Assembly: GCF_003984645.1 (NCBI RefSeq)
Contig: NZ_RWKI01000001.1
Span: 62,001-126,000, forward strand
Reading direction: 5' to 3'
Length of the DNA: 64,000 nt
From: Variovorax sp. MHTC-1
Lineage (GTDB): Bacteria > Pseudomonadota > Gammaproteobacteria > Burkholderiales > Burkholderiaceae_C
Position numbers and translations under genes: made by a program
The notes under the pieces: generated by a model
Seen by the model: only the letters and a program-made list of their open reading frames with translations
What the model was told of the DNA's origin: nothing
The model's database searches: none
Shown: piece after piece, positions 38,020 through 47,877 of the stretch
Layout of the letters: every line of letters begins with the position of its first letter
How positions within the stretch are numbered: the stretch's first letter is position 1

Positions 38020-39489
38020 ATGAATGTCCGTCTGAACTCGCCCCGCGCGCTTGTCCTCGCCCTGTCGGCCGCAGGCGTGATCGGCGCCGTCGGCGCCGGC
38101 GCCTACACCAGCGCCAATGCCGTGGGCTCGCCGACGCCCGCCGTTGCGGCGCCGATGGTCACCATGCCCGACTTCTCGGCCATCACCACGCGCAACGGTC
38201 CCGCCGTGGTCAACATCAGCGTGACCGGCACGATGAAGACTTCGATGGAGGGTGTGGCCGGCATCCCCGGCATGGATCCCGACGATCCGATGTTCGAATT
38301 CTTCCGCCGCTTCCAGGGCCAGATGGGACCACGCGGCAAGCAGCCGCTGCAGCGCGAGATGCCGGTGCGTGGACAGGGCTCGGGCTTCATCGTGAGCGCC
38401 GACGGCATCATCCTGACCAACGCCCACGTGGTGAAGGACGCGAAGGAAGTGACGGTCAAGCTGACCGATCGCCGAGAGTTCCGCGCCAAGGTGCTGGGCT
38501 CCGACGAGAAGACCGACATCGCGGTGCTCAAGATCGATGCGAAGAACCTGCCGACCCTGTCGCTGGGCAACACCAAGGAACTGAAGCCGGGTGAATGGGT
38601 GCTGGCGATCGGCTCGCCCTTCGGCTTCGAGAACACCGTAACGGCCGGCGTGGTGAGCGCCAAGGGCCGCTCGCTGCCCGACGACAGCTACGTGCCTTTC
38701 ATCCAGACCGACGTGGCCATCAACCCCGGCAACTCCGGCGGGCCGCTGATCAACACGCGCGGCGAGGTGGTGGGCATCAACTCGCAGATCTACAGCCGCA
38801 GCGGCGGCTACCAGGGCGTGTCCTTCGCAATCCCGATCGACGTCGCCATTCAGGTGAAGGACCAGATCGTCGCCACCGGCCGCGCCAGCCATGCGCGGCT
38901 GGGCGTCGCGGTGCAGGAGGTGAACCAGACCTTCGCCGACTCCTTCAAGCTCGACAAGCCCGAGGGCGCGCTGGTGTCGAACGTCGAAAAGGGCGGGCCG
39001 GCCGACCAGGCCGGTCTGCGCTCCGGCGACGTGATCCGCAAGGTCGACGGCGAACCCATCGTGTCTTCGGGTGACCTGCCGGCTTTGATCGGCCAGAAGA
39101 AGCCCGGCACCAAGATCACCCTCGATGTCTGGCGCCAGGGTGCGCGCCAGGAACTCAGCGCAAAGCTGGGAGATGCGAGCGAGAAGGCGAACGCGGTGGC
39201 GAAGAACGACGAGCGCGCCGGCGGCGGCAAGCTCGGTCTCGCGCTCAGGCCGCTGCAGCCGCAGGAGAAGCGCGAGGCCGCGGTCGAGAGCGGCCTGCTG
39301 ATCGAGGACGCAGGCGGCCCGGCGGCGCTCGCCGGCGTGCAGGCGGGCGACGTGCTGCTGGCCATCAACGGCACGCCGGCGAAGAGCATCGAGCAGGTGC
39401 GCGAGGTGGTGGGCAAGGCCGACAAGTCGATCGCGCTGCTCATCCAGCGCGACGGCGATCGAATCTTCGTGCCGGTGCGTATCGGCTGA
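38020..39489 (+). CDS. degQ: DegQ/HtrA-family periplasmic serine protease
   Basis: 489 aa from ATG 38020 with AAAGGA ahead. The N-terminal signal/anchor (RALVLALSAAGVIGAVGAGA) is followed by the chymotrypsin-fold protease. The catalytic triad is His136 (LTNAHVV), Asp166 (KTDIAVLKI) and Ser239 (PGNSGGPLIN). Two PDZ domains follow, beginning near ARLGVAVQEVNQTFADSFKL and GKLGLALRPLQPQE. It degrades or refolds damaged periplasmic proteins. A Met-rich loop (GQMGPRGKQPLQREM) precedes the protease core, as in MucD-type proteins. It begins 70 bp after the kinase gene, possibly in the same regulon. Confidence 0.93.
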   Translation: MNVRLNSPRALVLALSAAGVIGAVGAGAYTSANAVGSPTPAVAAPMVTMPDFSAITTRNGPAVVNISVTGTMKTSMEGVAGIPGMDPDDPMFEFFRRFQGQMGPRGKQPLQREMPVRGQGSGFIVSADGIILTNAHVVKDAKEVTVKLTDRREFRAKVLGSDEKTDIAVLKIDAKNLPTLSLGNTKELKPGEWVLAIGSPFGFENTVTAGVVSAKGRSLPDDSYVPFIQTDVAINPGNSGGPLINTRGEVVGINSQIYSRSGGYQGVSFAIPIDVAIQVKDQIVATGRASHARLGVAVQEVNQTFADSFKLDKPEGALVSNVEKGGPADQAGLRSGDVIRKVDGEPIVSSGDLPALIGQKKPGTKITLDVWRQGARQELSAKLGDASEKANAVAKNDERAGGGKLGLALRPLQPQEKREAAVESGLLIEDAGGPAALAGVQAGDVLLAINGTPAKSIEQVREVVGKADKSIALLIQRDGDRIFVPVRIG

Positions 39490-39622
39490 TAGAAGTCACA
39501 GCGGCCGCTGCAGCGTTGGCGAAGGCTCGCCACATGGAGGACACATCGTGCAAAAGTGCCTTTGTGGGATCATTAACCGGCTGTAACAATTCGCCCAAAC
39601 AAGCTGGATAAGAGGTTTCCCT

Positions 39623-39946
39623 ATGGCGCTGCGCGATCTCGCTCTGACTGTTCTCGAACTCGAGCCCCTTGAATTTCATTGGGTTCTGATGGAGGCAGTG
39701 CAGGCGGACTCCGAGGAGTGCCTGGTCTATCGGCCGGTCGATTCCTCGACCCAGGGTCTGCCGGACTATTCGGAGGCGCTCATCCAGGGTGCCTCGGCAC
39801 TGCGCGTGCTGCAAGGGCTTGCGCCCTTCGGCAGGCCCATGGCGCCGGTGGGCCTCGGGGATGGGGTTCCGCAGCCGTCTGCAGCCTCCGTATCGAAGGA
39901 AGGCGCGGATTCCTGCATGCTCACCACCGGTCACTCGATGCTGTAA
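39623..39946 (+). CDS. hypothetical protein, 107 aa
   Basis: AAGAGG lies eight bases before ATG 39623. The sequence begins MALRDLALTVLELEPLEFHW and continues VLMEAVQADSEECLVYRPVD, with an acidic, soluble N-terminal half and a Pro/Ser-rich end (PQPSAASVSKEGADS). No signal peptide or membrane segment. I do not recognise a family. Codon use looks like the surrounding genes in the first 75 codons; the C-terminal third could be a run-on. Confidence 0.5.
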   Translation: MALRDLALTVLELEPLEFHWVLMEAVQADSEECLVYRPVDSSTQGLPDYSEALIQGASALRVLQGLAPFGRPMAPVGLGDGVPQPSAASVSKEGADSCMLTTGHSML

Positions 39947-40277
39947 GCCACGCAGGACGACGCAGCGAATTCCGCTATCGAAGCTGGGTGCCGAAATGCA
40001 GTGCGGTGATCGCGATCACCTTGGCCGCATGGGCGCGGACCGTTCCCTGCTGCGAGACGCCGCGCAAGACCAGCAGGGGCTGCGCGAGTGCGCTGCAGGG
40101 CTTCGATGGGCGCCCGTTGCCGCCGGACGCCGCAAAGGGCGCGCGGCATCGGGCTGCGAACTTGAGCAGTGATGGCATGGCCTCGAAGGTAGCTGCCGCG
40201 GCGCAATCGGCCAATCCGCCGAAGGTCGCATCCTGGCCTGTCCAGGCGGCATAGGTCGGAAGCCGCGCCCGAACAAG
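39947..40277. other. 331-bp region without a supported gene
   Basis: Lies between the small gene at 39623-39946 and the end of xylB. Several frames are open on both strands but none has a convincing ribosome site or recognisable product. The only clear structure is the 16-bp perfect palindrome at 40005-40020. It may be decayed coding sequence; I could not identify a parent gene. Confidence 0.5.
40005..40020. promoter_or_regulatory. perfect 16-bp palindrome resembling a CRP/FNR-family site
   Basis: GGTGATCGCGATCACC is fully self-complementary. It fits the TGTGA-n6-TCACA pattern of CRP/Vfr-type regulators except at the outermost base on each side. No gene start lies nearby: it is 59 bp after a small plus-strand gene and 258 bp beyond the xylB stop. 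Its target, if any, is unclear. Confidence 0.4.
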
Positions 40278-41759
40278 TCATCCATTCTCTGGCGTCGATC
40301 GGTCGTCGGCGAAGCAGGCGCGCAGGCCCGCGTACAGCGCTTTGAAGCGTGCATGGCGCGCGCCATGGACATGGGTCTCCGCTCGCGCCGGCTCGAAACG
40401 CTGTCGCACGGCCGGCCGCAGGCACACCTTTGTTTGGGTGCCGCCGTCCGCCAGCCAAGCGAGCCGCGCCGCGCCGAGCGCGCCGCCGGCTTCGCTGCCT
40501 TCGCATATCGCGAGGGGCCGATCGAGGATGTCGGCCAGCAGCTGGGCCCACCAGGCACTGCGCGCACCGCCGCCGACCAGCACCAGATCGCCGCCCGGCG
40601 GTGTCAGCGTGTCCAAGCCGTCGCGCAAGCCGAAGCTCACGCCTTCCGCTACTGCATAGGCGACGTCGGCGGGCCCATGCGCGTGGGTCAGGCCGAAGAG
40701 CACGCCTTGCGCATCCGCGTCGTTGTGCGGCGAGCGTTCGCCGGAGAGGTATGGCAGGAACAGCGGCGCGCGGCGGCGCGCTTCGGCGTCGAGCGTGGCC
40801 GCCGCTGCGAGCAGCGCCGCCTCGTTGCCCAAGCCGAAGCTGCGCGCGGCCCAGCTGATGGCGCTGGAGGCCGAGAGCATCACCGACATCTGGTGCCAAC
40901 GCCCGGGCAGCGCATGGCAGAAGGCATGGACGGCGGCCTCGGGCCGCGGCTCGAAGCGCTCGCCGCAGACGAAGATCACGCCCGAGGTGCCGAGCGAGAC
41001 GAAGCCCTGGCCGGCATCGACCAGGCCCATGCCGACGGCGCTGGCCGCGTTGTCGCCGCCGCCGCCCGCAATCGGGACGCCGGCCTTCAGCCCCCAGCGT
41101 TGCGCGAGCTCGGGCCGGAGCCGCCCCGCGGCGGCGCTGCCTTCCACCAGCCGCGGCATCTGTGCGCGCGTGAGGCCGCAGGCCGCGAGCAGTTCGTCGG
41201 ACCAGTCGCGCGCGGCCACGTCCAGCCAGAGCGTGCCGGAGGCGTCCGACATGTCGCTCGCGCGCTCGCCGCTCAAGCCGAAGCGCAGCCAATCCTTGGG
41301 GAGAAGCACGCAGGCGATGCGCGCGAAGAGTGCCGGCTCGTGCTCGCGCATCCACAGAAGCTTGGGGGCGGTGAAGCCCGGCATGGCGAGGTTGCCGGCG
41401 ATGGCGGCAAGGCACGGCACGCGCGCCGCCAATGCGTCGCACTGGGCGGCGCTGCGGCCGTCGTTCCAGAGGATGGCGGGACGCAGCACGCGGCCTTGCG
41501 CATCCATCGCCACCGCGCCGTGCATCTGGCCCGAGAGGCCGATCGCACGCACCGCCGAAAGTGCCGCGCCGTGATGGCGCTGCAGCTCGGTCATGACGGC
41601 TTCCAGCGCTTCCCACCATTGCGAAGGCGATTGCTCCGACCACAGCGGCGCCGGCCGGCTGACGCTGAGCGGGGCCCTGGCCAGCGCGACGATGCGGTGA
41701 TCGTCGGCCAAGAGCAGCGCCTTCAGCTCGGAGGTGCCGAGATCGAGTCCGAGGTACAA
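40278..41759 (-). CDS. xylB: xylulokinase
   Basis: 493 aa FGGY-family kinase. The N-terminal ATPase motif MYLGLDLGTSELKALLLAD, the substrate region IGLSGQMHGAVAMDAQGRVL followed by RPAILWNDGRS, and the C-terminal FLPYLSGERSPHNDADAQGV and LVGGGARSAWWAQLLADILD are diagnostic of XylB. It phosphorylates D-xylulose to xylulose 5-phosphate for the pentose phosphate pathway. It starts 10 bp after the AraC gene and is the last gene of the polyol operon. This implies that at least one imported polyol, such as D-arabitol or xylitol, is oxidised to D-xylulose. Confidence 0.93.
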   Translation of the reverse strand: MYLGLDLGTSELKALLLADDHRIVALARAPLSVSRPAPLWSEQSPSQWWEALEAVMTELQRHHGAALSAVRAIGLSGQMHGAVAMDAQGRVLRPAILWNDGRSAAQCDALAARVPCLAAIAGNLAMPGFTAPKLLWMREHEPALFARIACVLLPKDWLRFGLSGERASDMSDASGTLWLDVAARDWSDELLAACGLTRAQMPRLVEGSAAAGRLRPELAQRWGLKAGVPIAGGGGDNAASAVGMGLVDAGQGFVSLGTSGVIFVCGERFEPRPEAAVHAFCHALPGRWHQMSVMLSASSAISWAARSFGLGNEAALLAAAATLDAEARRRAPLFLPYLSGERSPHNDADAQGVLFGLTHAHGPADVAYAVAEGVSFGLRDGLDTLTPPGGDLVLVGGGARSAWWAQLLADILDRPLAICEGSEAGGALGAARLAWLADGGTQTKVCLRPAVRQRFEPARAETHVHGARHARFKALYAGLRACFADDRSTPENG

Positions 41760-41769
41760 GCGCGGATCC

Positions 41770-42708
41770 TCAGCTGCCGCCGCCGAAGCGGTGGTCGCTC
41801 TGGCGCCGGAATTCGGTCGGCGTCATGCCCTTGATCTCCAGGAAGCGGCGGTTGAAGTTGGCGACGTTGTTGAAGCCGACCTGGTAGCAGATGTCGGTCA
41901 CGTAGTGGTCGGTCTGCATCAGCAGGTGGCAGGCGCTGTTGATTCGCACGCGGTTCACGAAATCCGTGAAGCTGTTGCCGGTCGAGCGCTTGAAGAAGCG
42001 GCTGAAGCGGCTTTCGCTCATGCCGAGCTCGGTGGCAATGTCGGCCATCACGATCGGCTCGGCCAGATTGGCGGTGATGCGGTTGACGATGACATTGATC
42101 TGATCGACCTCGGCATCGCCTTCCACGCCCTGCATCTGGACGTTGGAAAGCAGGCGGTAGTCGGTGCACTGCGCGAGGTCGGCCAGGTAGTTGCAGAAGA
42201 GGGCGAAGCGGCGCAGGCCGCGCGCCGCCTTGACCGCATCCCAGTGCGCCAGAGCGCGTTCCGCGAAGCCGAAGAATTCGATGCCGTGGCGGGCGCGTTC
42301 GAGCAACTGGAGCACCTCGCGCAGCTCCGGAATCTCCGCGGCCGCGCGCTCGATCGGGTCGTGGCGGAACTGGATCACGCGGTCGCGCCCGGCCGCGCCG
42401 GCCGCCGGCACATCGAGCGAGATCCAGTTGTGCGGCAGCCGCGGCCCGCACAGCACCAGATGGCCGGGCTCGAAGGGCCCGATCCAGTCGCCGATGAAGG
42501 CCTTGCCCGAGGTCTCAGTGATGAGGTGCAGCTCGTATTCTTCGTGGAAGTGCCAGCGCACCAGCGGGCTCGGGAAGCCGTGCGCCAGGCAGCGCACCAG
42601 GCCGGTCTCTTCGGGCGCCTCGTAGCCGAGCGAGGGCGAGCGCGTGATGTCGCGCTCGAGCTCGGGTTCCCGGTGGCGGGGCAGGTGGCGTTGGCGCACC
42701 GATGTCAT
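41770..42708 (-). CDS. AraC-family transcriptional regulator of the polyol operon
   Basis: 312 aa. An N-terminal cupin-like sensing domain (VRWHFHEEYELHLITETSGK, WIGPFEPGHLVLCGPRLPHN) is followed by a C-terminal AraC double helix-turn-helix (VMADIATELGMSESRFSRFF; VTDICYQVGFNNVANFNRRF; GMTPTEFRR). It is embedded in the operon between the SDR and xylB genes with gaps of 13 and 10 bp, so it is expressed from the operon it probably activates, giving positive feedback. Direct or inverted repeats upstream of the binding-protein gene are candidate targets. Confidence 0.92.
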   Translation of the reverse strand: MTSVRQRHLPRHREPELERDITRSPSLGYEAPEETGLVRCLAHGFPSPLVRWHFHEEYELHLITETSGKAFIGDWIGPFEPGHLVLCGPRLPHNWISLDVPAAGAAGRDRVIQFRHDPIERAAAEIPELREVLQLLERARHGIEFFGFAERALAHWDAVKAARGLRRFALFCNYLADLAQCTDYRLLSNVQMQGVEGDAEVDQINVIVNRITANLAEPIVMADIATELGMSESRFSRFFKRSTGNSFTDFVNRVRINSACHLLMQTDHYVTDICYQVGFNNVANFNRRFLEIKGMTPTEFRRQSDHRFGGGS

Positions 42709-42721
42709 GACCGTGTCCTCG

Positions 42722-43510
42722 TCAGCTCATGACATTACCACCGTCGACATTGAGCGTCTGCGCGGTGATGTAGCGCGCCTCGTCGCTGGCCAGGAAGACG
42801 GCGGCGCCGGCAATGTCCTCCGGCGTGCCCATGCGGCCGAGCGGCACCTCTAGGCCGACCTGGCGTTTCTTCTCGCCGGGCTGGCGCCCCTCGTACTTCG
42901 CGAACAGCGCATCGACATGGCTCCACATCGGCGTGTCGACCACGCCGGGCGCGATGGCGTTGACGCGGATGCCGTGCGGCGCCATCGCGAGCGCTGCGCT
43001 CTGCGTATAGCTGATGACGGCGGCCTTGGTCGCGCAGTAGTGCGAGACCAGCGCCTCGCCGCGACGGCCGGCCTGCGAGGCCATGTTGATGACGGAGGCA
43101 CCGGCAGTTCCGGCATCGACCATGTGCTGCAGCACGCGCTGCATCACGAAGAACATGCCTTTCACATTGACCGCGAACAGGTGGTCGAAGGAGGCCTCGT
43201 CGCTCTCCAGCAGCGGCGCCATGTCGAAGACGGCGGCGTTGTTGACGAGCGTGTGCACCGGCCCGTGCGCGGCCTGCGCCGCATCGATGAGATGCGTGAT
43301 CGCGTCTGTGTCGGTCACGTCCGCCGGCAGGTAGAGCACGCGCGCCGGATGGGCCCGCTGCAGCAGCGCCACGCCGTCCGAAGGCGAAGGCGAGCGGTCG
43401 ATCAGCGTGCAGCGTGCGCCCTCGGCCAGGCAGGCCTCGGCGATGGCCAGGCCGATGCCGCCGCCGGCGCCGGTCACCAGCACGTGGGTTTGTACGAGAC
43501 GGCCCGTCAT
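42722..43510 (-). CDS. SDR-family polyol dehydrogenase, sorbitol dehydrogenase (SmoS/PolS) type
   Basis: 262 aa. The NAD-binding TGAGGGIGLAIAEACLAEGA, the structural NNAAVFDMAPLLE, the catalytic Ser/Tyr/Lys set (NMASQAGRRGEALVSHYCAT followed by KAAVIS) and the C-terminal YITAQTLNVDGGNVMS closely follow the D-sorbitol dehydrogenase family of Rhodobacter and rhizobia. It oxidises sorbitol or galactitol/iditol to the ketose. The start overlaps the mannitol dehydrogenase stop by 4 bp (ATGA). Two dehydrogenases of different folds in one operon imply at least two polyol substrates. Confidence 0.88.
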   Translation of the reverse strand: MTGRLVQTHVLVTGAGGGIGLAIAEACLAEGARCTLIDRSPSPSDGVALLQRAHPARVLYLPADVTDTDAITHLIDAAQAAHGPVHTLVNNAAVFDMAPLLESDEASFDHLFAVNVKGMFFVMQRVLQHMVDAGTAGASVINMASQAGRRGEALVSHYCATKAAVISYTQSAALAMAPHGIRVNAIAPGVVDTPMWSHVDALFAKYEGRQPGEKKRQVGLEVPLGRMGTPEDIAGAAVFLASDEARYITAQTLNVDGGNVMS

Positions 43511-44925
43511 GGCTTTGCTCCTTCGATGAGTGTTCGGATGCGTGCGCCGGCCTCGCGCACTGCCTGCGTGAGGCGCAGGTCGCCTGCGATATCGCCCCAG
43601 AGGCCGGCATCGGCGCAGAGGGCTGCGACCGGATCGGCTGCGTCGCAGATCGCGTGCGCCGTGGCTTCGTCCATGCCCTGGTCCTGGTATGTGTAGGGCA
43701 GGGTGCCCTGATGCCAGCGCCGCAGAAAAGCCAGGAACAGGGCCGGCAGCATCGCAACGCTCACGATGCTCTCGCCCCGTGCCAGGCGCTCGCGCACCGT
43801 CGGCGCGATGAAGCCGGGGATCTTCGAGAAGCCGTCCATCGCCACGCGCTGGTTGGTGTCGCGGATGGCCGGGTTGCCGAAGCGCTCGAGCACGAGGTCG
43901 CGGTAGGCAGGCAGGTCGACCGGGCTGGCGCGTCCGGGTGCGTTCAGGCAGGGGATGACGTCGTCCGTCACGTACTCGTAGGCCAGTTGCCGGATCGCGG
44001 CGTTCTGCGTGCCTTCGTGGATGTACTCCAGCCCGATCAGCGTGCCGGCCCAGGCGATGCAGCTGTGGCTCGCGTTGAGGATGCGGATCTTTGCCTCCTC
44101 GTACGGCAATACCGAATCGACCAGCTGCACGCCGACGCGTTCCCAGTCGGGCCGCCCGTTCGCGAAGTCGTTCTCGATCACCCACTGGATGAAGCTCTCG
44201 CCCATGACCGGCGCGGCATCGTCCCAGCCGGTCGCTGCGCGCACGCGTTCGCGCAGCTCGGGCGGTGGCCGTGGCGTGATGCGGTCGACCATCGCGTTGG
44301 GGCAGGTGGTGTGCTCGCGCACCCAGCCGAGCAGATCCTGTTCGCCGGCCTGCTCGATGAATTCCAGCAGCCCCTTGCGAAAGCGCTCGCCGTTGTGGCG
44401 CAGGTTGTCGCAGTTGAGCAGCGTCACCGGCCCCGCATCGGCCGCGCGGCGCGCAAGCAGGATCGCGCAGATCGCGCCGTAGATTGTGCTGCCGGCTTCG
44501 CCGCGCTTGGCGCGTGCGAGGTCTTCGGCGAGTTCGGTGGACGTGAGATCGAGCCGGTTCTGTGGATCGAGGTGGTAGCCGGCTTCGGTCACGGTGAAGG
44601 AGATCACGCGCGTGCGCGCATCGGCGCCGCGCGCGATCACCGTGCCGAGTGCCGGTTCGTAGTCCAACACCTCGCGGATCGACTCGATGCGCCGGTAGCG
44701 GTACTCGCCCGCGGGCGACACCGTCTCCAGCGTGTAGCGCCCGTTCTGCGCGCGCAGGGCGGCGAGCGGCTCGGCCATGTCGGGCCGCAGGTTGGCCCCG
44801 GCGATGGACCAGCGCGTGTCGCCTGTGTCGATCAGCTGCTGCAGGTAGACCGCCTGGTGCGCCCGATGGAAGGAGCCGAGCCCGAGGTGCAGCACCACGA
44901 GTTCGGACGGAGTGGAAGATGGCAT
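43507..44925 (-). CDS. mannitol dehydrogenase family protein (polyol dehydrogenase)
   Basis: 472 aa from ATG 44925; a GTG at 44964 would overlap the ATPase gene. The N-terminal Rossmann domain starts at VVLHLGLGSFHRAHQAVYLQ. The long-chain polyol dehydrogenase signature is visible as VTEAGYHLD, and the substrate-binding Lys region as EEAKIRILNASHSCIAWAG. The family (MtlK/FruM/UxuB) oxidises mannitol, arabitol or related polyols with NAD. It lies directly behind the ABC ATPase gene with a 13-bp gap and is coupled to the SDR gene. Confidence 0.92.
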   Translation of the reverse strand: MPSSTPSELVVLHLGLGSFHRAHQAVYLQQLIDTGDTRWSIAGANLRPDMAEPLAALRAQNGRYTLETVSPAGEYRYRRIESIREVLDYEPALGTVIARGADARTRVISFTVTEAGYHLDPQNRLDLTSTELAEDLARAKRGEAGSTIYGAICAILLARRAADAGPVTLLNCDNLRHNGERFRKGLLEFIEQAGEQDLLGWVREHTTCPNAMVDRITPRPPPELRERVRAATGWDDAAPVMGESFIQWVIENDFANGRPDWERVGVQLVDSVLPYEEAKIRILNASHSCIAWAGTLIGLEYIHEGTQNAAIRQLAYEYVTDDVIPCLNAPGRASPVDLPAYRDLVLERFGNPAIRDTNQRVAMDGFSKIPGFIAPTVRERLARGESIVSVAMLPALFLAFLRRWHQGTLPYTYQDQGMDEATAHAICDAADPVAALCADAGLWGDIAGDLRLTQAVREAGARIRTLIEGAKP

Positions 44926-44938
44926 GGCGAGATGGAGC

Positions 44939-45970
<1,032 letters not shown>

Positions 45971-46046
45971 GCGAATATCTCCTGTGACTTGGCTTTCATT
46001 CGATCGCGTCGTTGCGCGCCGGCGAGGCAGGGGCCGCTGCGGATCC

Positions 46047-46129
46047 GGCTTTGCCGGGCCGCAGGCGACGCCCCCTCGAAGGGAGTTGGCGAAGCGACAC
46101 GCAGTGCGCGCAGCCTGGGGGTGGTCTCA
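46047..46129. repeat. diverged copy of the 81-bp repeat between permease and ATPase genes
   Basis: GCCGGGCCGCAGGCGACGCC, then CCCTCGAAGGGAGTTGGCGA, then AGCGACACGCAGTGCGCGCA and GCCTGGGGGTGGTCTCAT follow the same order of blocks as the tandem unit at 13786-14105, with more divergence. The permease stop codon (TGA on the minus strand, 46129-46127) falls within its last bases. The copy occupies an otherwise unexpected gap inside an operon of tightly spaced genes. Confidence 0.7.
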
Positions 46130-46948
46130 TTTCACGGCGCCGAAGGTCAAGCCTTGGACGAGCTGCTTCTGGCTGAACCAGCCGAAGACCACGATCGGTG
46201 CGATGGCCATCAGCGAGGCGGCCGAGAGCTTGGCCCAGAAGAGGCCTTCGGGGCTCGAATAGGAAGCGATGAGGACGGCGAGCGTGCCGGCCTTGGCGGA
46301 ACTGAGGTTGAGGGCCCAGAAGGCTTCGTTCCAGCTCAGCACCAGGCACAGCAGTCCGGTGGAGGCGAGGCCGCCGACCGAGAGCGGCAGCACGACGTGG
46401 CGGAACTCGGTCCAGAGGTTGGCGCCGTCCATGCGTGCGGCCTCGAGGATCTCGTGCGGGATGTCCTTGTAGCTGCTGTACAGCATCCAGACCATGATCG
46501 GCAGGTTGGACAGCGTGAAGACGATCGTGAGCGCCGTCAGCGAATCCAGCAGGCCGGCGGTCTGCGCGATCACGTAGATCGGCACCAGCGCGCCCACGGC
46601 CGGCATCATCTTGGTCGACAGCATCCACATCAGGATGTCACGCGTCCGCTTGGTGCGGAAGAAGGCCATCGAGTAGGCGGCCGGCGCGGCGATCAGGAGG
46701 CCAAGGATGGTGGAGCCGAGGCTGGTGATCAGCGAGTTGCGCGCGAACAGCACGTAGTCGCTGCGCCGCTGCACCTCTTCGAAGTTGCCGAGCGTGGGCT
46801 CGAACACGAAAAGCGGCGGCACGGCAATGGCTTGCAGCTCGGTCTTGAATGCGGTCAGCACCAGCCAGCCCAGCGGGAAGAACAGCAGCAGCGTGACCAC
46901 CCACGCGCCGGTGGCGCGCAACGAAGTGAACAGAAGAGTGGGTTGCAT
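46127..46948 (-). CDS. polyol ABC transporter permease 2 (SmoG/MalG type)
   Basis: 273 aa with six hydrophobic segments. The cytoplasmic EAA loop that docks with the ATPase is visible (EAARMDGANLWTEFRHVVLP). The N-terminus VVTLLLFFPLGWLVLTAFKT and the C-terminal KQLVQGLTFGAVK are typical of the MalG half of CUT1 importers. It pairs with the permease encoded 9 bp upstream. Confidence 0.94.
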   Translation of the reverse strand: MQPTLLFTSLRATGAWVVTLLLFFPLGWLVLTAFKTELQAIAVPPLFVFEPTLGNFEEVQRRSDYVLFARNSLITSLGSTILGLLIAAPAAYSMAFFRTKRTRDILMWMLSTKMMPAVGALVPIYVIAQTAGLLDSLTALTIVFTLSNLPIMVWMLYSSYKDIPHEILEAARMDGANLWTEFRHVVLPLSVGGLASTGLLCLVLSWNEAFWALNLSSAKAGTLAVLIASYSSPEGLFWAKLSAASLMAIAPIVVFGWFSQKQLVQGLTFGAVK

Positions 46949-46957
46949 GCTGTGCCC

Positions 46958-47815
46958 TCAGTCGAGGCTCTTGCCGATGACGCGGATCAGGAAGGCCGCC
47001 ACGATGTTGGCCAGCACCACGGCGAAAAGCGCACCCGCCGAAGCCACGCCGACGTCGAAATTCATCAGCGACTGCTTGAAGATCAGGTAGGTGAGGTTGG
47101 TGCTCTCGTTGCCGGGGCCGCCGTTGGTCGTGATGGCGATCTCGGCGAAGATCGAGAGCAGGAAGATCATCTCGATCATGATCACCACCGCCATCGGCCG
47201 GGCCAGGTGGGGCAGGATCAGGTAGTACAAGCGCTGGAACGCGCCGGCGCCGTCCATGCGGGCCGCTTCCATCTGCTCGCGGTCGAGCGACTGCAGCGAG
47301 GTGATGAAGATCAGGCAGGCGAAAGGCAGCCACTGCCAGGCCACCATGATGATCACCGACAGCAGCGGCACGTCGGTCATCCAGTCGATGGGCTCGGCGC
47401 CGAAGGCGCGCCACACGTCGGCCAGCACGCCGTAGATGGGATTCATCATCATGTGCTTCCACAGCAGCGCATTGACTGCCGGCATGACGAAGAAGGGCGA
47501 GATCAGCAGCACGCGCACGATGCCGCGCCCCGGGAAGGGCTCGTTCACCAGCAGCGCCAGCAACACGCCGAAGACGACGGTGATCACGATCACGCTGCCG
47601 ATCAGGTTCAGCGTGTTCGCAACGGAGGCCCAGAAGTCCGGGTCGGTGACGAAGTAGTGGAAGTTGTCCAGGCCCGCGAACGGACGATCGCCGGGCTGCA
47701 TCAGGTTGTAGGTGACGAACGAGAAGTAGATCGTCATCACCAGCGGCACGATCATCCAGAGAACGAGCGTGACCACGGCCGGCGCCATCAGCGCCCGAGG
47801 GAGGAATCGGTTCAT
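46958..47815 (-). CDS. polyol ABC transporter permease 1 (SmoF/MalF type)
   Basis: 285 aa with six transmembrane segments. Family features include PAVVTLVLWMIVPLVMTIYF at the N-terminus, the DNFHYFVTDPDFWASVANTL loop and the EAA motif MEAARMDGAGAFQRLYYLIL. It is the MalF-like half of the importer. A perfect 12-bp stem-loop separates it from the binding-protein gene upstream. Confidence 0.94.
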   Translation of the reverse strand: MNRFLPRALMAPAVVTLVLWMIVPLVMTIYFSFVTYNLMQPGDRPFAGLDNFHYFVTDPDFWASVANTLNLIGSVIVITVVFGVLLALLVNEPFPGRGIVRVLLISPFFVMPAVNALLWKHMMMNPIYGVLADVWRAFGAEPIDWMTDVPLLSVIIMVAWQWLPFACLIFITSLQSLDREQMEAARMDGAGAFQRLYYLILPHLARPMAVVIMIEMIFLLSIFAEIAITTNGGPGNESTNLTYLIFKQSLMNFDVGVASAGALFAVVLANIVAAFLIRVIGKSLD

Positions 47816-47843
47816 GTCGGCGGTGCGGCCAGTGACAACGACA

Positions 47844-47870
47844 AAGGCCGGACGCTGGGCGTCCGGCCTT
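47844..47870 (-). terminator. intra-operon stem-loop between binding-protein and permease genes
   Basis: AAGGCCGGACGC (47844-47855) and GCGTCCGGCCTT (47859-47870) form a perfect 12-bp stem with a 3-nt loop. It starts 7 bp after the binding-protein stop. On the transcribed strand it is followed by TGTCGTTG, a poor U-tract, so it is more likely a partial terminator or RNA-stabilising stem that lets the receptor be made in excess of the membrane subunits, as in other sugar ABC operons. Confidence 0.8.
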
Positions 47871-47877
47871 CAGGCGT

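Noticed and set aside
42735..43757. Overlapping long frames across the SDR and mannitol dehydrogenase junction
   Set aside because: They are alternative-frame translations of the two dehydrogenase genes with low-complexity Arg/Ala content.
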